Source of the DNA: Phaseolus vulgaris
Taxonomy: Eukaryota; Streptophyta; Magnoliopsida; Fabales; Fabaceae
Length of the DNA: 64,000 nt
Reading direction: 5' to 3'
Assembly (NCBI RefSeq): GCF_000499845.2
Contig: NC_023757.2
Coordinates: forward strand, 37,533,314-37,597,313
This document shows, one piece after another, positions 24,801 to 36,216 of this stretch. Both the position numbers and the translations under genes were made by a program. Within the stretch, counting starts at the first letter, position 1. Each line of letters begins with the position of its first letter. The notes beneath the pieces are model-generated. The model worked only from the letters and a program-made list of their open reading frames with translations, had not been told where the DNA came from and searched no databases.

Positions 24801-25088
24801 TTAATTCCTTTTCAGCAGGGGATTCTGGTTGAGGATTAAAAAACATAAATTTGAATATTGTTTTTGTCTGATTACTGAAATATGTCAAATCTAGCTTTTT
24901 GATCTGTGAATATGTTGATTCTTTTCTAGCAAATAATGCTCAGGGAAGATGTCTCCTCTTTATTTGAAACTTTGTAGATTGAGCATATTTTTCCAGACTG
25001 ATATGTGAGCTAGGATGTGGAAACACTTGCCAGGGGATTTGTGAAGCTTTAGGTTTTGTTACCCTTACATTTCTTGTGTCTTTATTTG
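21881..25088. other. Intron-like repeat DNA
   Basis: T-rich sequence without a supportable gene. Contents in order: 22,200-22,560, a single cassette like those at 1-4,300; 22,575-22,660, a TTTCAGCAACTCATGAGTCT segment followed by GGCGGTTGAGGAAC, also at 4,370-4,440; 23,290-23,730, paralogous to 54,590-55,030; 24,050-24,130 and 24,590-24,640, two copies of a TTTTTAGCATGT...GGTTGAGGATTAAAATC segment; 24,720-25,088, paralogous to 55,060-55,446. Confidence 0.5.
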
Positions 25089-25670
25089 TGACTGACTAAA
25101 CTTCTTGTTTGGATTCTAAGTTTTGGTTGGATTCATTGCTAACCTTGTAGTTTGACTGGCAGTCTTGCAGTTCTTGTGGGTTTAGAGGTCGTGTAATTTG
25201 GGGAGGATTTGTCTGGCAGAATTTCTAACCACTTAATATGAAGTACTGAATTAATAATAGTGAAAAAAAGATAAAGAAAATATATCATGGTCATTAAAAG
25301 TTTATGTTTCTTGTTCTGTTCAGCCATGCCACTTGTCAGTGAACTCTTGCTTCTTTCTCTATTGCTGCATATGCATTTGTGACTGACTAAACTTCTTGTT
25401 TGGATTCTAAGTTTTGGTTGGATTCATTGCTAACCTTGTAGTTTGACTGGCAGTCTTGCAGTTCTTGTGGGTTTAGAGGTCGTGTAATTTGGGGAGGATT
25501 TGTCTGGCAGAATTTCTAACCACTTAATATGAAGTACTGAATTAATAATAGTGAAAAAAAGATAAAGAAAATATATCATGGTCATTAAAAGTTTATGTTT
25601 CTTGTTCTGTTCAGCCATGCCACTTGTCAGTGAACTCTTGCTTCTTTCTCTATTGCTGCATATGCATTTT
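25089..25670. repeat. 291-bp tandem duplication, two copies, no difference seen
   Basis: The block starting GTGACTGACTAAACTTCTTG at 25,089 is repeated at 25,380 with no mismatch that I could find. The paralogous region at 55,447 has one copy. The junction shares a short ATTTG. The two identical 62-codon minus-strand stretches at 25,139-25,327 and 25,430-25,618 are consequences of it. Either a very young duplication or an assembly artefact. Confidence 0.9.
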
Positions 25671-26039
25671 TTTCGCAATTTTTACTCATTTTTTTTAGGT
25701 TGTCCATTTCTAAGTAATTTAGGCTTCTCATAGCTTTTACGAGTCCTGGATTTATAGTGAAATTTGACCCTTTTACATGGAGCAATTGAAATTAAGGAGA
25801 GAATTATTGATCTTTAGTTTTATAGTACTGAATTAATTTTGGATTTGCTTAGGTGTAGCAAATTTGAAAGGTCATTTTCTTAGTTATTACTTCATTTACT
25901 AAATTATCAAGAGCATTGGACAATTTGATTTTGTAGTGTTTTGTTTGCTGCATTGACAAATGAATCTTGCATTCTATTGTTTTTAGTAGTTTTGGATTAC
26001 ATTCTGAATATGACATATGATGATCTCTTCTATCTTCCA

Positions 26040-26560
26040 AAATGTGAATGATCTCCAACATTAGAGTTGTATTTAGTTCTATGTCCAATGTGAGAATGAG
26101 AAAATTGAGAGCTCTATTTAGTTTTATTCCAATTATCTCTCTAATATGAGAATGAGATACAACAGTAGTTGGAATGTTTTCTTGCAATCTTCCTGTGCTA
26201 TGATTCAGTTCTCTCTCCATATATAGAATAAGAAAATGAGAAAGAGAAACAAGAATATTTGTCATGTTTTGTCGTAATCTTCTTGCACTATGATTCGGTT
26301 CTCTCCCAATATACCAATGAGAAAATGAGAAACAACAATATTTGGAAAGTTTTGTCGTAATCTTCTTGCGCCATGATTCGGTTCTATCCCCAATATGCGA
26401 ACGAGATGAGAAACAACAGTGTATGAGAGCTCCATTTAGTTCTATCTCCAATATGAGAATTGGAAAACAACAGTACATGAGAGTTCTATTTAGTTTTATC
26501 TCTAATACGATAAAGAAGAGAAACAAAAGTATTTGGATTGTTCTCTTTGTAATCTTCGTG
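26040..26560. repeat. Tandem repeat of about 75 bp, 6-7 degenerate units
   Basis: Units contain TCTTGCACTATGATTCGGTT, then CTCCCAATAT, GAGAAACAACA and a TATTTGGAAAGTTTTGTCG segment; length varies between about 50 and 80 bp. Near-continuous openness on the minus strand gives a 225-codon frame (25,849-26,526), but the paralogue at 56,095-56,610 breaks it into pieces of about 100 codons, so I do not call a gene. Confidence 0.8.
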
Positions 26561-28635
26561 TGCTATGAGCAACGCCTACCCTCGAGGCTATGGTAACGGG
26601 TGATGCCTCTCTATTCCAACATGAGAGCTCTATATATTTCTTTCGGGTTGGGGTCTCAATTTATGATACCATGTGGAAGCAGACACCATCTTTTTGCCGA
26701 CTATATTTCTTAGTCTTGCTGATTTTGCCATGCTGAACTTGGTTTTCTTGAATTGCCATGCTTCTTAAACTTTTACAGTAAGGCAATAGATATGTGGGGG
26801 CAGGTTTTGGAAACAGTGGATGGAGATCTCGTGAAACTTTAGATTTTATTATCTTTGCATATTCATTATTTTCTTTGATGGCTAAACTTGTGGATTGGGA
26901 GTTCTTGTAAACAGGCACTACGTGAGTTTGAGAGGCTTTGGCATTTGTGTTGTTAGGCCTTCGATCCTGATGATTTGATAATCTGTTGCAGTGAAGACTT
27001 TATGGATGTTTGTTACCCAGTTACGGTACATCATTGGACTTACATTTCCATTTCATTATTTTTTTATATCCATGATTTGGTTGTGGTATCTCTTATTGGT
27101 TGAATAGTGGGAAGGCACATGTGACAGTAGTTGTGTGTGTCTAAGCAAGTGCGATAGTTGATTCCGAACATTATGATCATTGAAGTTACCCTTGACTAGT
27201 CTATGTTAGTTTTTTTTATATGATATACAAGTACATCCATCCTTTGTTAACAACAATCCTTTTGAAATAGGATTTGTTTAAGCGCTAGTTTCGGCACGAA
27301 TATGCAAGTTCAACTTGAAACCAGTTCATGATAACCTAATTTCTTCTGAGGTTCCAGCTTTTATTAGTTTTCATTCGGAGTATGTACAAGTTTGAAAAGG
27401 TATCATTGTGTTGATATATGCTCGTTTTAGTCTAGCTATCTTCTCCCTTAATTGTTACTTTGACAGGGTAGGTGTGAGGTTTTTGGATTACAAATTGTAC
27501 CAACTGTATGTAAAGTTTGAAATATGTGATGCTTTGTCAAATGTTTTCTAGGAGTATACTTGTGATTTGTTTATCTGTAGCTGTGTTTGGATGCTTTGCA
27601 TACTACATCTTATGGAGTATGTATGGTTTTCGCTTGGTGTCCTTCACCTCGTGGAGTATGTTATGAGCGACCGTTTGTCCCTTGGTTTTTTAATTCTTGA
27701 AATTATCTTATAGTTCTATACTTCGTCCTCTATTACCAGTTATAGTTTGTTGAATTCTTGTTCTTTCCAGGGATGTAAATAATGGCAAGATATTCCTTGA
27801 ACGGTGAAGCATTGGTTTTTTTTTTACTCTTACATCAATTTTTTCTTTCTTTTGCATTAATTCTTAAGTGGCTAAACTTGTTGGTTGGATCTTTACTTAA
27901 TTTATAATGGAGGGCCATTGAATGTCCAATTTTAATACATGATATGACAAAAGGATTGAATTATGATATTGTCTCCTTGAAGCTTGAATTTATGATCGTG
28001 TCTCTGTGCGCTGTGATCTTAGTCACATTGGTGGTATAGGCAAATTGAAAAGAAAGATCTTGGAGTCATTCCTTTCATTTTAGTAGAGATAATTACCAAG
28101 AGATCAAGACTATTTGACTTCAATTTTTTCGTTACAAAACTTTATTTTGTCTTTATTACTTTCCTTCATTGACAAATGAATTTTGAACTTGGGTTCTTGC
28201 CTAATTTGTGTTGCAAGATTATTGATCTTTTGTATTGGAGTTCCAAAAATTATATAGTCACAAGACTATAATTTCATGAGTCTTGACTTTGCTATTCTTA
28301 TTCGGAGGGTCTGTACTATGTATGTTTTGTCTTTTCTGTTTTAAAGTGTTTTTCCTTGTTTTTATTTGTGTGGTTCAGACTGAATAAATGAGATACCGAT
28401 TTTCTTGTTCTCCTCATGTTACATCAACCATTTTATTGCTACTTTTATTCATTTGCAAAGGCTAAGTATAATATTATTTCTTCAGATTTCTTTGTACTTG
28501 ATAGTAAATTTTTAGGTGTTGCATAGCGCTTGATATGACTTTCTCTATTGGATTTTCATTCTTGAATTTATGAATTCATCTTGTCTAGATTCTATACTTC
28601 TATTAAGAGGGCCTCGTATGACTTTCTCTATTTTA
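26561..28635. other. Intron-like repeat DNA
   Basis: T-rich mosaic without a supportable gene. It contains another copy of the GGCAATAGATATGTGG...GTGAAACTTTAG segment (26,780-26,855) and of the CTTGTGGA...GGGAGTTCTTGTAAACAGGC segment (26,885). The part 27,928-28,635 is paralogous to 58,613-59,335; the interval 26,763-27,928 has no counterpart in unit 2, where LINE 2 sits instead. Confidence 0.55.
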
Positions 28636-28639
28636 TGGA

Positions 28640-29037
28640 TTTGGAAGTGTTTTTTAAATTTATAAAATCTAGAACTCTTTTTTGGATTTGAAATAAGCCT
28701 ATGAATTATGTAATCATGATTTATTCTAGATTACATAATTCGGAAGTCAATCTCATATTTAGAAAAGACTTTTGGATTATGTAATTCTAAAGTTAATCAC
28801 ACATCTTAAAAAAAGGTTGTTTTCGGATTACATAATTCGAAAGTTAATCTTATGTATAAAAAAGACTTTCGGATTATGTAATTTGGAGGCTAATCATAAA
28901 AGGCTTTTGGATTACATAATTTGGATCTAGAAAAAGACTTTTGGATTATGTAATCTGGAATATTAAAAAATGGTATTTTGGAATACAAAAAATTTATGGA
29001 GTGACACAAGAAGGTACAAAGGTGCATGAAGAAGCAA
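28640..29037. mobile_element. Partial Mutator-like element with palindromic subrepeats
   Basis: About 400 bp that replace roughly 30 bp of module sequence when compared with 8,765-8,800. The right end (AAGGTGCATGAAGAAGCAACC) resembles the inverted terminus of the MULE family at 45,845 and 61,758; the left terminus is not recognisable. Inside are about seven repeats around GGATTATGTAATTC or its complement-like form GGATTACATAATTC, spaced 35-60 bp apart. Confidence 0.5.
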
Positions 29038-29170
29038 CCTTTGTAGTTTCTATAACTTCTATTAAAAGCAGTGGTAGTTTTCTTTAATTTTTGGGCTTTA
29101 CAGCTAACCCGACCAATGAAACATTTGAAAGTATGGACTTGATCACCCAATCTATGGGTTGAATTGTGAA

Positions 29171-29526
29171 GGCAATTTCTTCTTGTACCATATCAATTCT
29201 AACCTTCATCTTATCATTTTTCAAAATTTCTAAAATTTTCCTTATACCAGATTTAAAAATCTGGAATAGTAAAAATAATTTAAAAATAAAAAATATATTT
29301 TGGATAAAAAAAATCTAGAACACAATTAAAAATGCATTTTAGATAAAAAAAATTGGAATTCAAAAATGTGTTCTGGAATATTTCTGGATAAAAGGTTTTG
29401 GAAGTAATTTTTATTTACACCCTTCTTTTTTTAAGGTTATTTTGTCATTTTGGAAGGCCATTTTTGTAATCTTCAATACCAGGTTGGGTGCATGTTGGAA
29501 TTAATATGGTGCACGGAGCAATTGCC
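29171..29526. mobile_element. Mutator-like MITE with TIRs and 9-bp target duplication
   Basis: The left terminus GGCAATTTCTTCTTGTACC, followed by ATATCAATTC, is mirrored by the right terminus, which ends GGTGCACGGAGCAATTGCC. The flanks are AATTGTGAA (29,162-29,170) and AACTGTGAA (29,527-29,535), a 9-bp duplication with one mismatch, as expected for Mutator superfamily insertions. The module sequence without insertion (for example 14,665) reads straight through TTGAATTGTGAACTGGTTTC. The 356-bp interior is AT-rich and noncoding. Confidence 0.75.
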
Positions 29527-29748
29527 AACTGTGAACTGGTTTCTATACTAAAATATTTGGAAATGTTTATGGTAATCTTTTTGTGTTGTGTTGAGCCTAT
29601 GAGCAGCTCCCTTACTTTGTCATCTCTTTAAGAGAGTTTAGTTTTCTTGAATCCCATGGTTCTTGTTGAGATTTTACGGGAAGGCAATAGATATATGTGG
29701 GCAGGTTTGGATAACAGTGAAGAAGGAGGTTCATTAAACTAATTTAAA

Positions 29749-30291
29749 TGTTATCCTGAAATTTAATGTTAGGTAAACCAGAAACTAAATCTTTAGATTT
29801 CAATTTATTTACGTGATTAGTGTGTATGTGAGCTAACCTCCTGTGCCATAGCCAAGACTCATCACTTCTAGACAGTAAACACTCATTTGAAGAGTCAGTT
29901 TCCATGATATTCAAAAGATATATGTTATTCACTCTCTTACCAGTAAACAGTACCTTACTAAATGAATCACTTGAGATTGTGCAGCTATTTGACTTAAAAT
30001 TCACCTTGTATCCTTTGTCACAAAGCAAAGTTGACTTATGCTGAGAAGGCTATGCTTGAGTCCTTCTACGTAAAGCACATTCTCAATAGTGGTTGAGTTC
30101 CCTGTTTCAACTGTGCTTCTGCCCAAAATTCTTCCTCGGTTATTATCACCATATGTTACATGTCCTTCTGCTTTGAGCTTCAAGCTAGTGAATTTTGTAA
30201 GATCTCCAGTCATATGCTTGTAACAGCCACTGTCCAAGTACCACTGATTTTTCTTGCTGCCAATCTGCAAAACAGAATAAAAATGATACAA
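29749..30291 (-). pseudogene. Copia B protease and gag-pre-integrase fragment
   Basis: The protease region keeps the catalytic motif WYLDSGC followed by KHMTG, unlike copy A. It is followed by the gag-pre-integrase region, with the zinc-binding part starting WHRRLAHIHTNH. A frame disruption near 30,028-30,001 (around the LCDKGYKVNF segment) splits it into two frames, and the sequence ends soon after the PNIKFQDN segment at the truncation point. Not functional. Confidence 0.85.
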
Positions 30292-30299
30292 ATGGTACC

Positions 30300-31815
30300 C
30301 TTTTTAGTATAGGGTCCAGCACATATTAAAACATTCTCTTTGGTAGCCATTTTGCTAAATTCTTAGGAACAAGATGCTTTCTAGCAATGCAAGACCTAGA
30401 GATATGACCAGATTTCATGCAGTAAAAACAGGTTACATGAGATGCTTTTTTCCCACTATTAAAAGTTGAAAAACCTGATTTTGTTGGAACAAAAAAACTT
30501 GAAAGCTTTTTGACACTGGTTACATTTCCAATGGTATAACCAAGTCCATTTTTATTGAAAACAACATTCTTTGAGCCAAGAAGAGACTCAAGTTCCCTTA
30601 GTGAAATTGGAAAGGGTTTTTAGCAAATACTCCACTTGTTTTTCCAATTTTTTGCAGTTTTCACAGGTTTTAATAGAGGCATGCAAGCATGTTAGTTCAA
30701 GGTTTACCAAATCTGTTTTGGCCTTATGCAATTCTTCCTCAAGTGTTTTTACTTTAGGTGCAAGCACATTATTTACCTTTTGCATCTTATTGCATATTAC
30801 AGCTAGCCTATTTGCTTCATCATGTGTTTCTTTGAAAGCAACAAGCAATTGATCATAGTTATCTGAATCCACAGAAAAAATCACTTATTGAATCAGATAT
30901 TGACTCCTCATCCTTCATCATGAAGCACAAATTGTTTTCACCATTCTCAGTTGAAGAGTTGCCGGTTGAAGATACTTCATTTTCCTCCCATGAGATGTAA
31001 GCTCTTCTTTTCGTCTTCAGGAATTTGCTGAATCTTTTTGTAAGAAGACTGATTGTTTCATCATCTTCAGCATCTTCTTTTTCCTCCTTGATATCATTAT
31101 GTTCAGTTGCTTTCAATGTAAGACCTTTCGGTTTTCTCTATGTTATTTCCTGCTCTTTGAGTCTCTTGAGCTCTAGCTCATGCTCCATTAGCTTTCCAAA
31201 GAGTGCATCTGTTCCTAGCTTTGATAGATCACAGTTTTTAGATATGGCAGTCACCTTTGGTTGCCAGCTTCTGTCGAGGCACTTCAATATTTTTATGTTG
31301 AGTTCCTCTCTGTCAAATTCATTTCCCAAACCAGTAAGGTGATTCACAATACGAGTGAACCTTTTCTGCACATTAGCAATGCTCTCCTCGGGTTGCATTT
31401 TAAACAATTCATATTCTTGGATGAGAGCATGTTTTCTTGACCTCTTCACATCTTCAGTACTCTCATGAGTGACTTCTAAGACTTCCCACATCTCCTTAGC
31501 TGACTTACATTGGGATATCGTAAAGAACTCATCCATTGTTAATGCAGAGGTTATGATGTTCTTGGCCACAAGATCATGTTGAGCCTTCCTCCTTTCGGTC
31601 TCATTCCATTCAAATCTTGGCTTTACCACTTCTTCATCCTTGACAACCTACATTGGCACATAGGGTCCATGAACCACAACTTTCCAGATTAATGCATCAA
31701 TAGATTCCATGAAAATTCGCATTCTAATCTTCCAAAATGCATAATTCATTCCATTGAACATAGGTGGTCTATTAACGGCAGATCCCTCAGCAAAAAGCAC
31801 TTTAAACTCATACAT
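30300..31815 (-). pseudogene. Copia B gag, broken, lacking first zinc knuckle
   Basis: The likely start is an ATG at 31,815, 36 bp after the PBS. The frame shows the UBN2-type gag domain (PPMFNGMNYAFWKIR, then the KEMWEVLEVTHE segment), interrupted by an in-frame TAG at 31,648-31,650. A frameshift near 31,138 follows. Compared with copy A, about 60 codons holding the first CCHC knuckle are missing: KFLK joins directly to a KRRAYISWEENEV segment. The coiled-coil region (30,884-30,588, with a KTCENCKKLEKQVEYL segment) and a second CCHC knuckle (CFYCMKSGHISRSC, about 30,390-30,433) remain. Confidence 0.85.
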
Positions 31816-31850
31816 TATTACAAACAAACTTGATTAAAATACAAGTCCTA

Positions 31851-31863
31851 GCTCTTGATACCA
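31851..31863 (-). promoter_or_regulatory. Copia primer-binding site
   Basis: On the minus strand TGGTATCAAGAGC follows the LTR end CCCAACA after a 2-base spacer. It resembles the initiator-tRNA-Met PBS of plant copia elements (TGGTATCAGAGC) with one extra A. Confidence 0.8.
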
Positions 31864-31865
31864 AT

Positions 31866-32523
31866 TGTTGGGATTAATAGTGTCAAAGTTCAAGAGGGGG
31901 TGAATTGATCTTTTAAAAGTTTCTCGCAGAACCAATATTTTTCACAGAGTACAAAAAATAAATCGATTTATTTGAAATTGAACAAATTTATTTTAGCACT
32001 ATTTGTGTTTGAAAAACGTTTAGACAGTCAGGTTAATTACAAGATTATGCAGATCGATTTTCCAGATACACACACTGATATAATGAAGAAAAACTATTCA
32101 TTTACAGATGAACAGATTTATTTTTCAAAACGAAAACAGAAAAAGCTTAACTATTTAAAACTCAGTCGTTTTGAAAGGTAGAAGACTTAGTCAAAATGCT
32201 TGATGCACAAAATCTAATTTTCACAAGACTTAGCCAATGTATCAGTTTAAAAAAGAATCTGTTTATTTAGAAAAGAACAGATTTATTTTTATGCAGTAAA
32301 CGTGTTTTTTGTAAAATATGTGAAAAACAGTTTAAGAAACCTTATACTTGTTCTTATCACATGGTCAATGGTTAGGAGGTGAGTTACTCAGCAAAAAGCC
32401 TACTCTTAAACAACCTCTAAACACTACCTAAGACATTCTTAAAACAAATGTAAATATACATGAATTGTACACAAAAGTCTTCATCAAACACATGTCTTGA
32501 AGGGGCAGCAACCATCTTCAACA
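31866..32523 (-). repeat. Copia LTR shared by copies A and B, 658 bp
   Basis: On the minus strand it starts TGTTGAAGATGG and ends ATTAATCCCAACA, with TGTTG/CAACA-type termini. A polypurine tract lies just upstream (3' LTR of copy A) and a PBS just downstream (5' LTR of copy B). Inside are several copies of AACAGATTTATTTT. About 434 bp of it match the damaged LTR at 39,445-39,879. Confidence 0.9.
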
Positions 32524-32535
32524 ATCTCCCCCTGT
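32524..32535 (-). promoter_or_regulatory. Copia polypurine tract
   Basis: The minus strand reads AACAGGGGGAGAT immediately before the LTR start TGTTGAAG, the expected place of the plus-strand primer. Confidence 0.8.
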
Positions 32536-32838
32536 TTGATGGAGACAAATCCCCATAGCTCTGTCGCTTTAAGAACCTGTACTGCACCGAATACTAAACC
32601 AGAAAAACAGAACATTGCATAACATGTGAAATGGTTTTAAGGTGCAAAATTTAACTTCCTGTTTCAGCTAGCTTCACCTAGCATGGTGAGCTATTTTTCC
32701 CCCCCTTTGGATTCATCAAACAGCATGTAAGCATAGGAAAAAAAAAACAAAAACATAACCATAATAGTCCAAAAGATAAAGACACATTGTTCAACATTAC
32801 AGAATTTTAAAACTGATAAAGAAAGCATGAAAATACTT

Positions 32839-34135
32839 CTAATCCTTGTAGTATAGCTCTGCAAGTTGTACTTGAACTCCTTCAATTTGATCATCAAGGT
32901 GTTGAAACCTTGCTTGAGTGGTCTCAAAATATGCCCTTTGTTCTGCTGTCATGACATCAAGGCAATGCAAAACTTGCCTTTCAAACATGGACAATGGTTC
33001 ACCATGGTATTCTGGAGTTTGATAGGCCACAATGACATTCAGATGAGTGGCAACAGCTTCTTCATGCATTGATTGGGGAGCAGGTGAGTCTCCTCTGAGT
33101 TCTACAGATGGAGAGCTTGTCCTTTGATTTCCAGCATGTTCAACAGATTGCTCTTGACCATAGGAGTGATGGATAACATAACATGAATGTTCTGCAGCTT
33201 GAACTGTGTCATCCTCCATGGGAACAACTTCATCCTCATCTTCATTGTTGAGGTTTGAGGCTCCATGTTCTGCTTGAGGGTTCTTGCCTTTGAGAACCAC
33301 CCAATTGTCCTCTACTTTGTGAAATCCCATCTTTGTGAGAGTTGAATTGTCAATCTCACTTACAGCCTTGATGGGGTCGTTTCTCTCATTTATAGCATCA
33401 ACACCAAAGAAATCAATCAATTTTGAAACAAAAATAGCATAAGGAAAGCAATAATCAGCCAACCTTTTGGATTTCAGCATGTGTTCATTTATAATGAAAA
33501 CCCAGTTTACCTTAATCTAGTTCATGATGCAATATAGAAGGATTAAATCTTCTTCATGTAAAACAACATGATTTGTACCACTTGGGATGAGTTGCCATGC
33601 TATAATGTAGGTAACAAGACGTGGTGTAAGGTTCAAATGACTTGCATGGAACCTGTTTATGCTCTGTGTAGGGTTCCTCATACAGCTCTTATAATATTGC
33701 AGTTTGTTGAATTCTTGAATCCCACTGGTGTTTCCTTTTCCAACTTTTAGTCCAGCATACTTGATTCCAGCCATTGAATTCCAAACATCACTTGTGATCT
33801 TCATTTTGATCCTTTTTCACATAAGAGACAATGTTCTTTCCATCCAATGTTAGGTTAGTGTAAAACACCTTAACCAAATCAAGATATACATTACCCGTTA
33901 ATTCCAGCAGCTTTTTCAGTTTCTGGTGCTTCAACACAGCCCTTGTTTCTGCCAATTTTTTTGATTTTAGCCAGTTGAAATCTAGCACCTTAGGTATGTT
34001 AATCTGCTTTCTACATGTCTCGTGCATGTAGGCATTGATACCTTCTTCATTTCCAGCGAACCAACCTTCTAGCACACCTTGAAAGGTGGTTTGCTTGCCA
34101 TTATTTTTCTGTTTCTGTCTTGAAGAAGAAGCCAT
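32839..34135 (-). pseudogene. Copia A extra ORF, putative plant transposon protein domain
   Basis: It begins at an ATG at 34,135 (MASSSRQKQKNN), about 400 bp after the RNase H stop. The middle part, with WNSMAGIKYAG, then ITYIIAWQLIPSGTNH-like wording and later a CFPYAIFVSKLIDFFGV segment, fits the 'putative plant transposon protein' domain often seen in legume retroelements. The C-terminal 150 residues are acidic and low in structure, then a helical EQRAYFETTQARFQHLDDQI segment. It is broken by a frameshift near 33,800 and an in-frame stop at 33,517-33,519. Its role is unknown; the position is that of the env-like ORF of Sireviruses, but I see no clear signal peptide or fusion region. Confidence 0.7.
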
Positions 34136-34536
34136 GGTTGAACCAGAATTTTCTCTTGGTTTCAAATGGTGAAAACGGAAAATAGGTAGCCAATGTGGGT
34201 AGCAAATATTCGCACAGATTTATATTGAGAAATGAATAGGTTGATATGACAGTTATGAGTGGATATGCATGAAGATTTTATGCTCTGAATTTGTGCAGAG
34301 AATATATGCAACAAATATTTAGGGTCACGATGCATACAACTCATACCTTCATTGAGCACCCAAACCATCAAATCGGTTACATAACCATGACCAAAACCGT
34401 CAAAGGTACAAAGGTTAATGCCCACTAAGTCAGTCAATCAGTCAAAGATCAGAATTTCTCTTTCCTAGTCATCAATGCATATCAGTACAAAAATAAACAC
34501 ATTTAATTACGAATAAACATATTTAATTTTTCACTG

Positions 34537-36216
34537 CTAGGCACAATTGACATTTATAATACCCAATTCATTAAGCAGAAAATTAAACCTATCCTTAGCC
34601 AATGGTTTTGTGAACAAATCAGCAAGTTGTAAATCTGTACCAATGAATTTAATCTCACATGTTCCATTTGAAATGTGTTCCCTTAGAAAATGATGCCTAA
34701 TTTCAATGTGTTTGGTTCTTGAATGCATGACAGGATTTTTGGTTAAGTTGATTGCACTTGTATTATCACACAACAGAGGTATATGGTTAAGTAAGATACC
34801 AAAATCATTTAATTGTTGTCTTAGCCATATGGTTTGAGCACAGCAACTCCCTGTTGCAATGTATTCCGCTTCAGTCGTGGAGAGAGCTACACAAGCCTGC
34901 TTTTTGCATTGCCATGAGATCAAGTTTGATCCAAGCAAGTGACAGGTTCCACTGGTGCTCTTCCTATCAATTTTGCAACCTGCAAAGTCTGAATCCGAAT
35001 ATCCAGTTAAGCTTAATGAAATGTTACTTGGATACCACAAGCCAACTTCTTTAGTTCCTTGCAAATACTTCAAAATCCTTTTGGCAGCATTGTAGTGTGA
35101 TTCTTTAGGAGCAGATTGAAATCGAGCACACATGCACACTGCAAACATTATGTCAGGCCTGCTGGCAGTGAGATACAGTAGTGATCCTATGAGTCCTCTG
35201 TATTTGGTTTCATCAACAGAAATTCAAGCTTCATCATGATCCAAGTGACAACTTGTTGAGAAGGGTGTGCTGATTGGTTTACACTTGTCCATTTCAAATT
35301 TCTTCAGCAGATCCTTGCAGTACTTAGCTTGACTTAAGAAAATGCCATCCTTGAGTTGTTTGACCTGCAAGCCTAGAAAATAGTTCAACTCACCCATCAT
35401 TGACATTTCAAACTCACTCTTCATGACTTTCACGAAAGCTTCACACAATTCTCCATTGTTTGATCCAAAAATGATGTCATCCACATATACTTGTACTAGG
35501 ATTATGTCATCTCCTTTCTTCTTAATGAACAAGGTCTTATCTGATGTGCCTCTATCATAGCCTTGAGAGGTGAGAAAATCACTTAGCCTCTCATACCATT
35601 GCCTAGGAGTTTGCTTGAGCCCATAGAGAGCCTTTTTGAGTTTGAACACGTATTCTGGATGTTGATGGTCTTCAAAACCTGGTGGTTGTGAAACAAATAC
35701 CTCTTCATTTATATAACCATTCAAGAAGACACTCTTCACATCCATTTGAAATAGCTTGAATCCTTTGATGCAGGAGAAGGCAAGCAGCAATCTAATAGCT
35801 TCTAACCGAGCTACTGGTGCATATGTCTCATCATAGTCTATTCCTTCTTCTTGATTGTACCCTTTAGCTACTAACCTAGCCTTATTTCTGGTAATCACCC
35901 TGTGCTCATCCATTTTGTTTCTGAATACCCATTTTGTTCCAATTATATTCATCTCAGGTATTCTAGGAACAAGATTCCAGACCTCATTAAGAGCAAACTG
36001 ATTCAGTTCCTCTTGCATAGCTAAAATCCAGTTGTTGTCCTTGAGAGCTTCATTCAGATTCTTGGGTTCCACTTGAGATACAAAGGCCATTACTTCACAT
36101 AAGTTGTTCAAGGATTTTCTAGTTGATACTCCTTTCTCAATGTTCCCAATGACATTATCAAGGGTTAGGTCTCTAGGGATTTTCCACTCTTTTGGCAAAC
36201 CTGCAGGCACAGTAGA
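34537..36216 (-). pseudogene. Copia A reverse transcriptase and RNase H
   Basis: The RVT_2 domain starts around [20 protein letters not shown], contains [11 protein letters not shown] and the [15 protein letters not shown] segment, and has the active site YVDDIIFGS. RNase H follows with GYSDSDFAG, a TTEAEYIA segment, CDNTSAI and HSRTKHIEIRHHFLRE. Two in-frame stops cut it: TAA at 36,217-36,219, just upstream of RT, and TGA at 35,224-35,226, between RT and RNase H. The frame on each side of both stops is the same, so these are point mutations rather than indels. Confidence 0.9.

Larger units (their letters stand above)
29749..31865 (-). mobile_element. Truncated Ty1-copia copy B (internal region only)
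   Basis: This minus-strand copy starts at the PBS next to the LTR at 31,866 and runs through gag, protease and the first part of the integrase region. It stops abruptly at about 29,749, at the equivalent of 37,098 in copy A. It has no second LTR and no target duplication; repeat mosaic follows directly. It shares the LTR with copy A, giving LTR(part)-internal-LTR-internal(part) in one orientation. Confidence 0.85.

Noticed and set aside
25849..26526. 225-codon minus-strand frame as a gene
   Set aside because: It lies on a tandem repeat, and the paralogue at 55,864-56,491 is broken by frame-changing indels; no domain seen.
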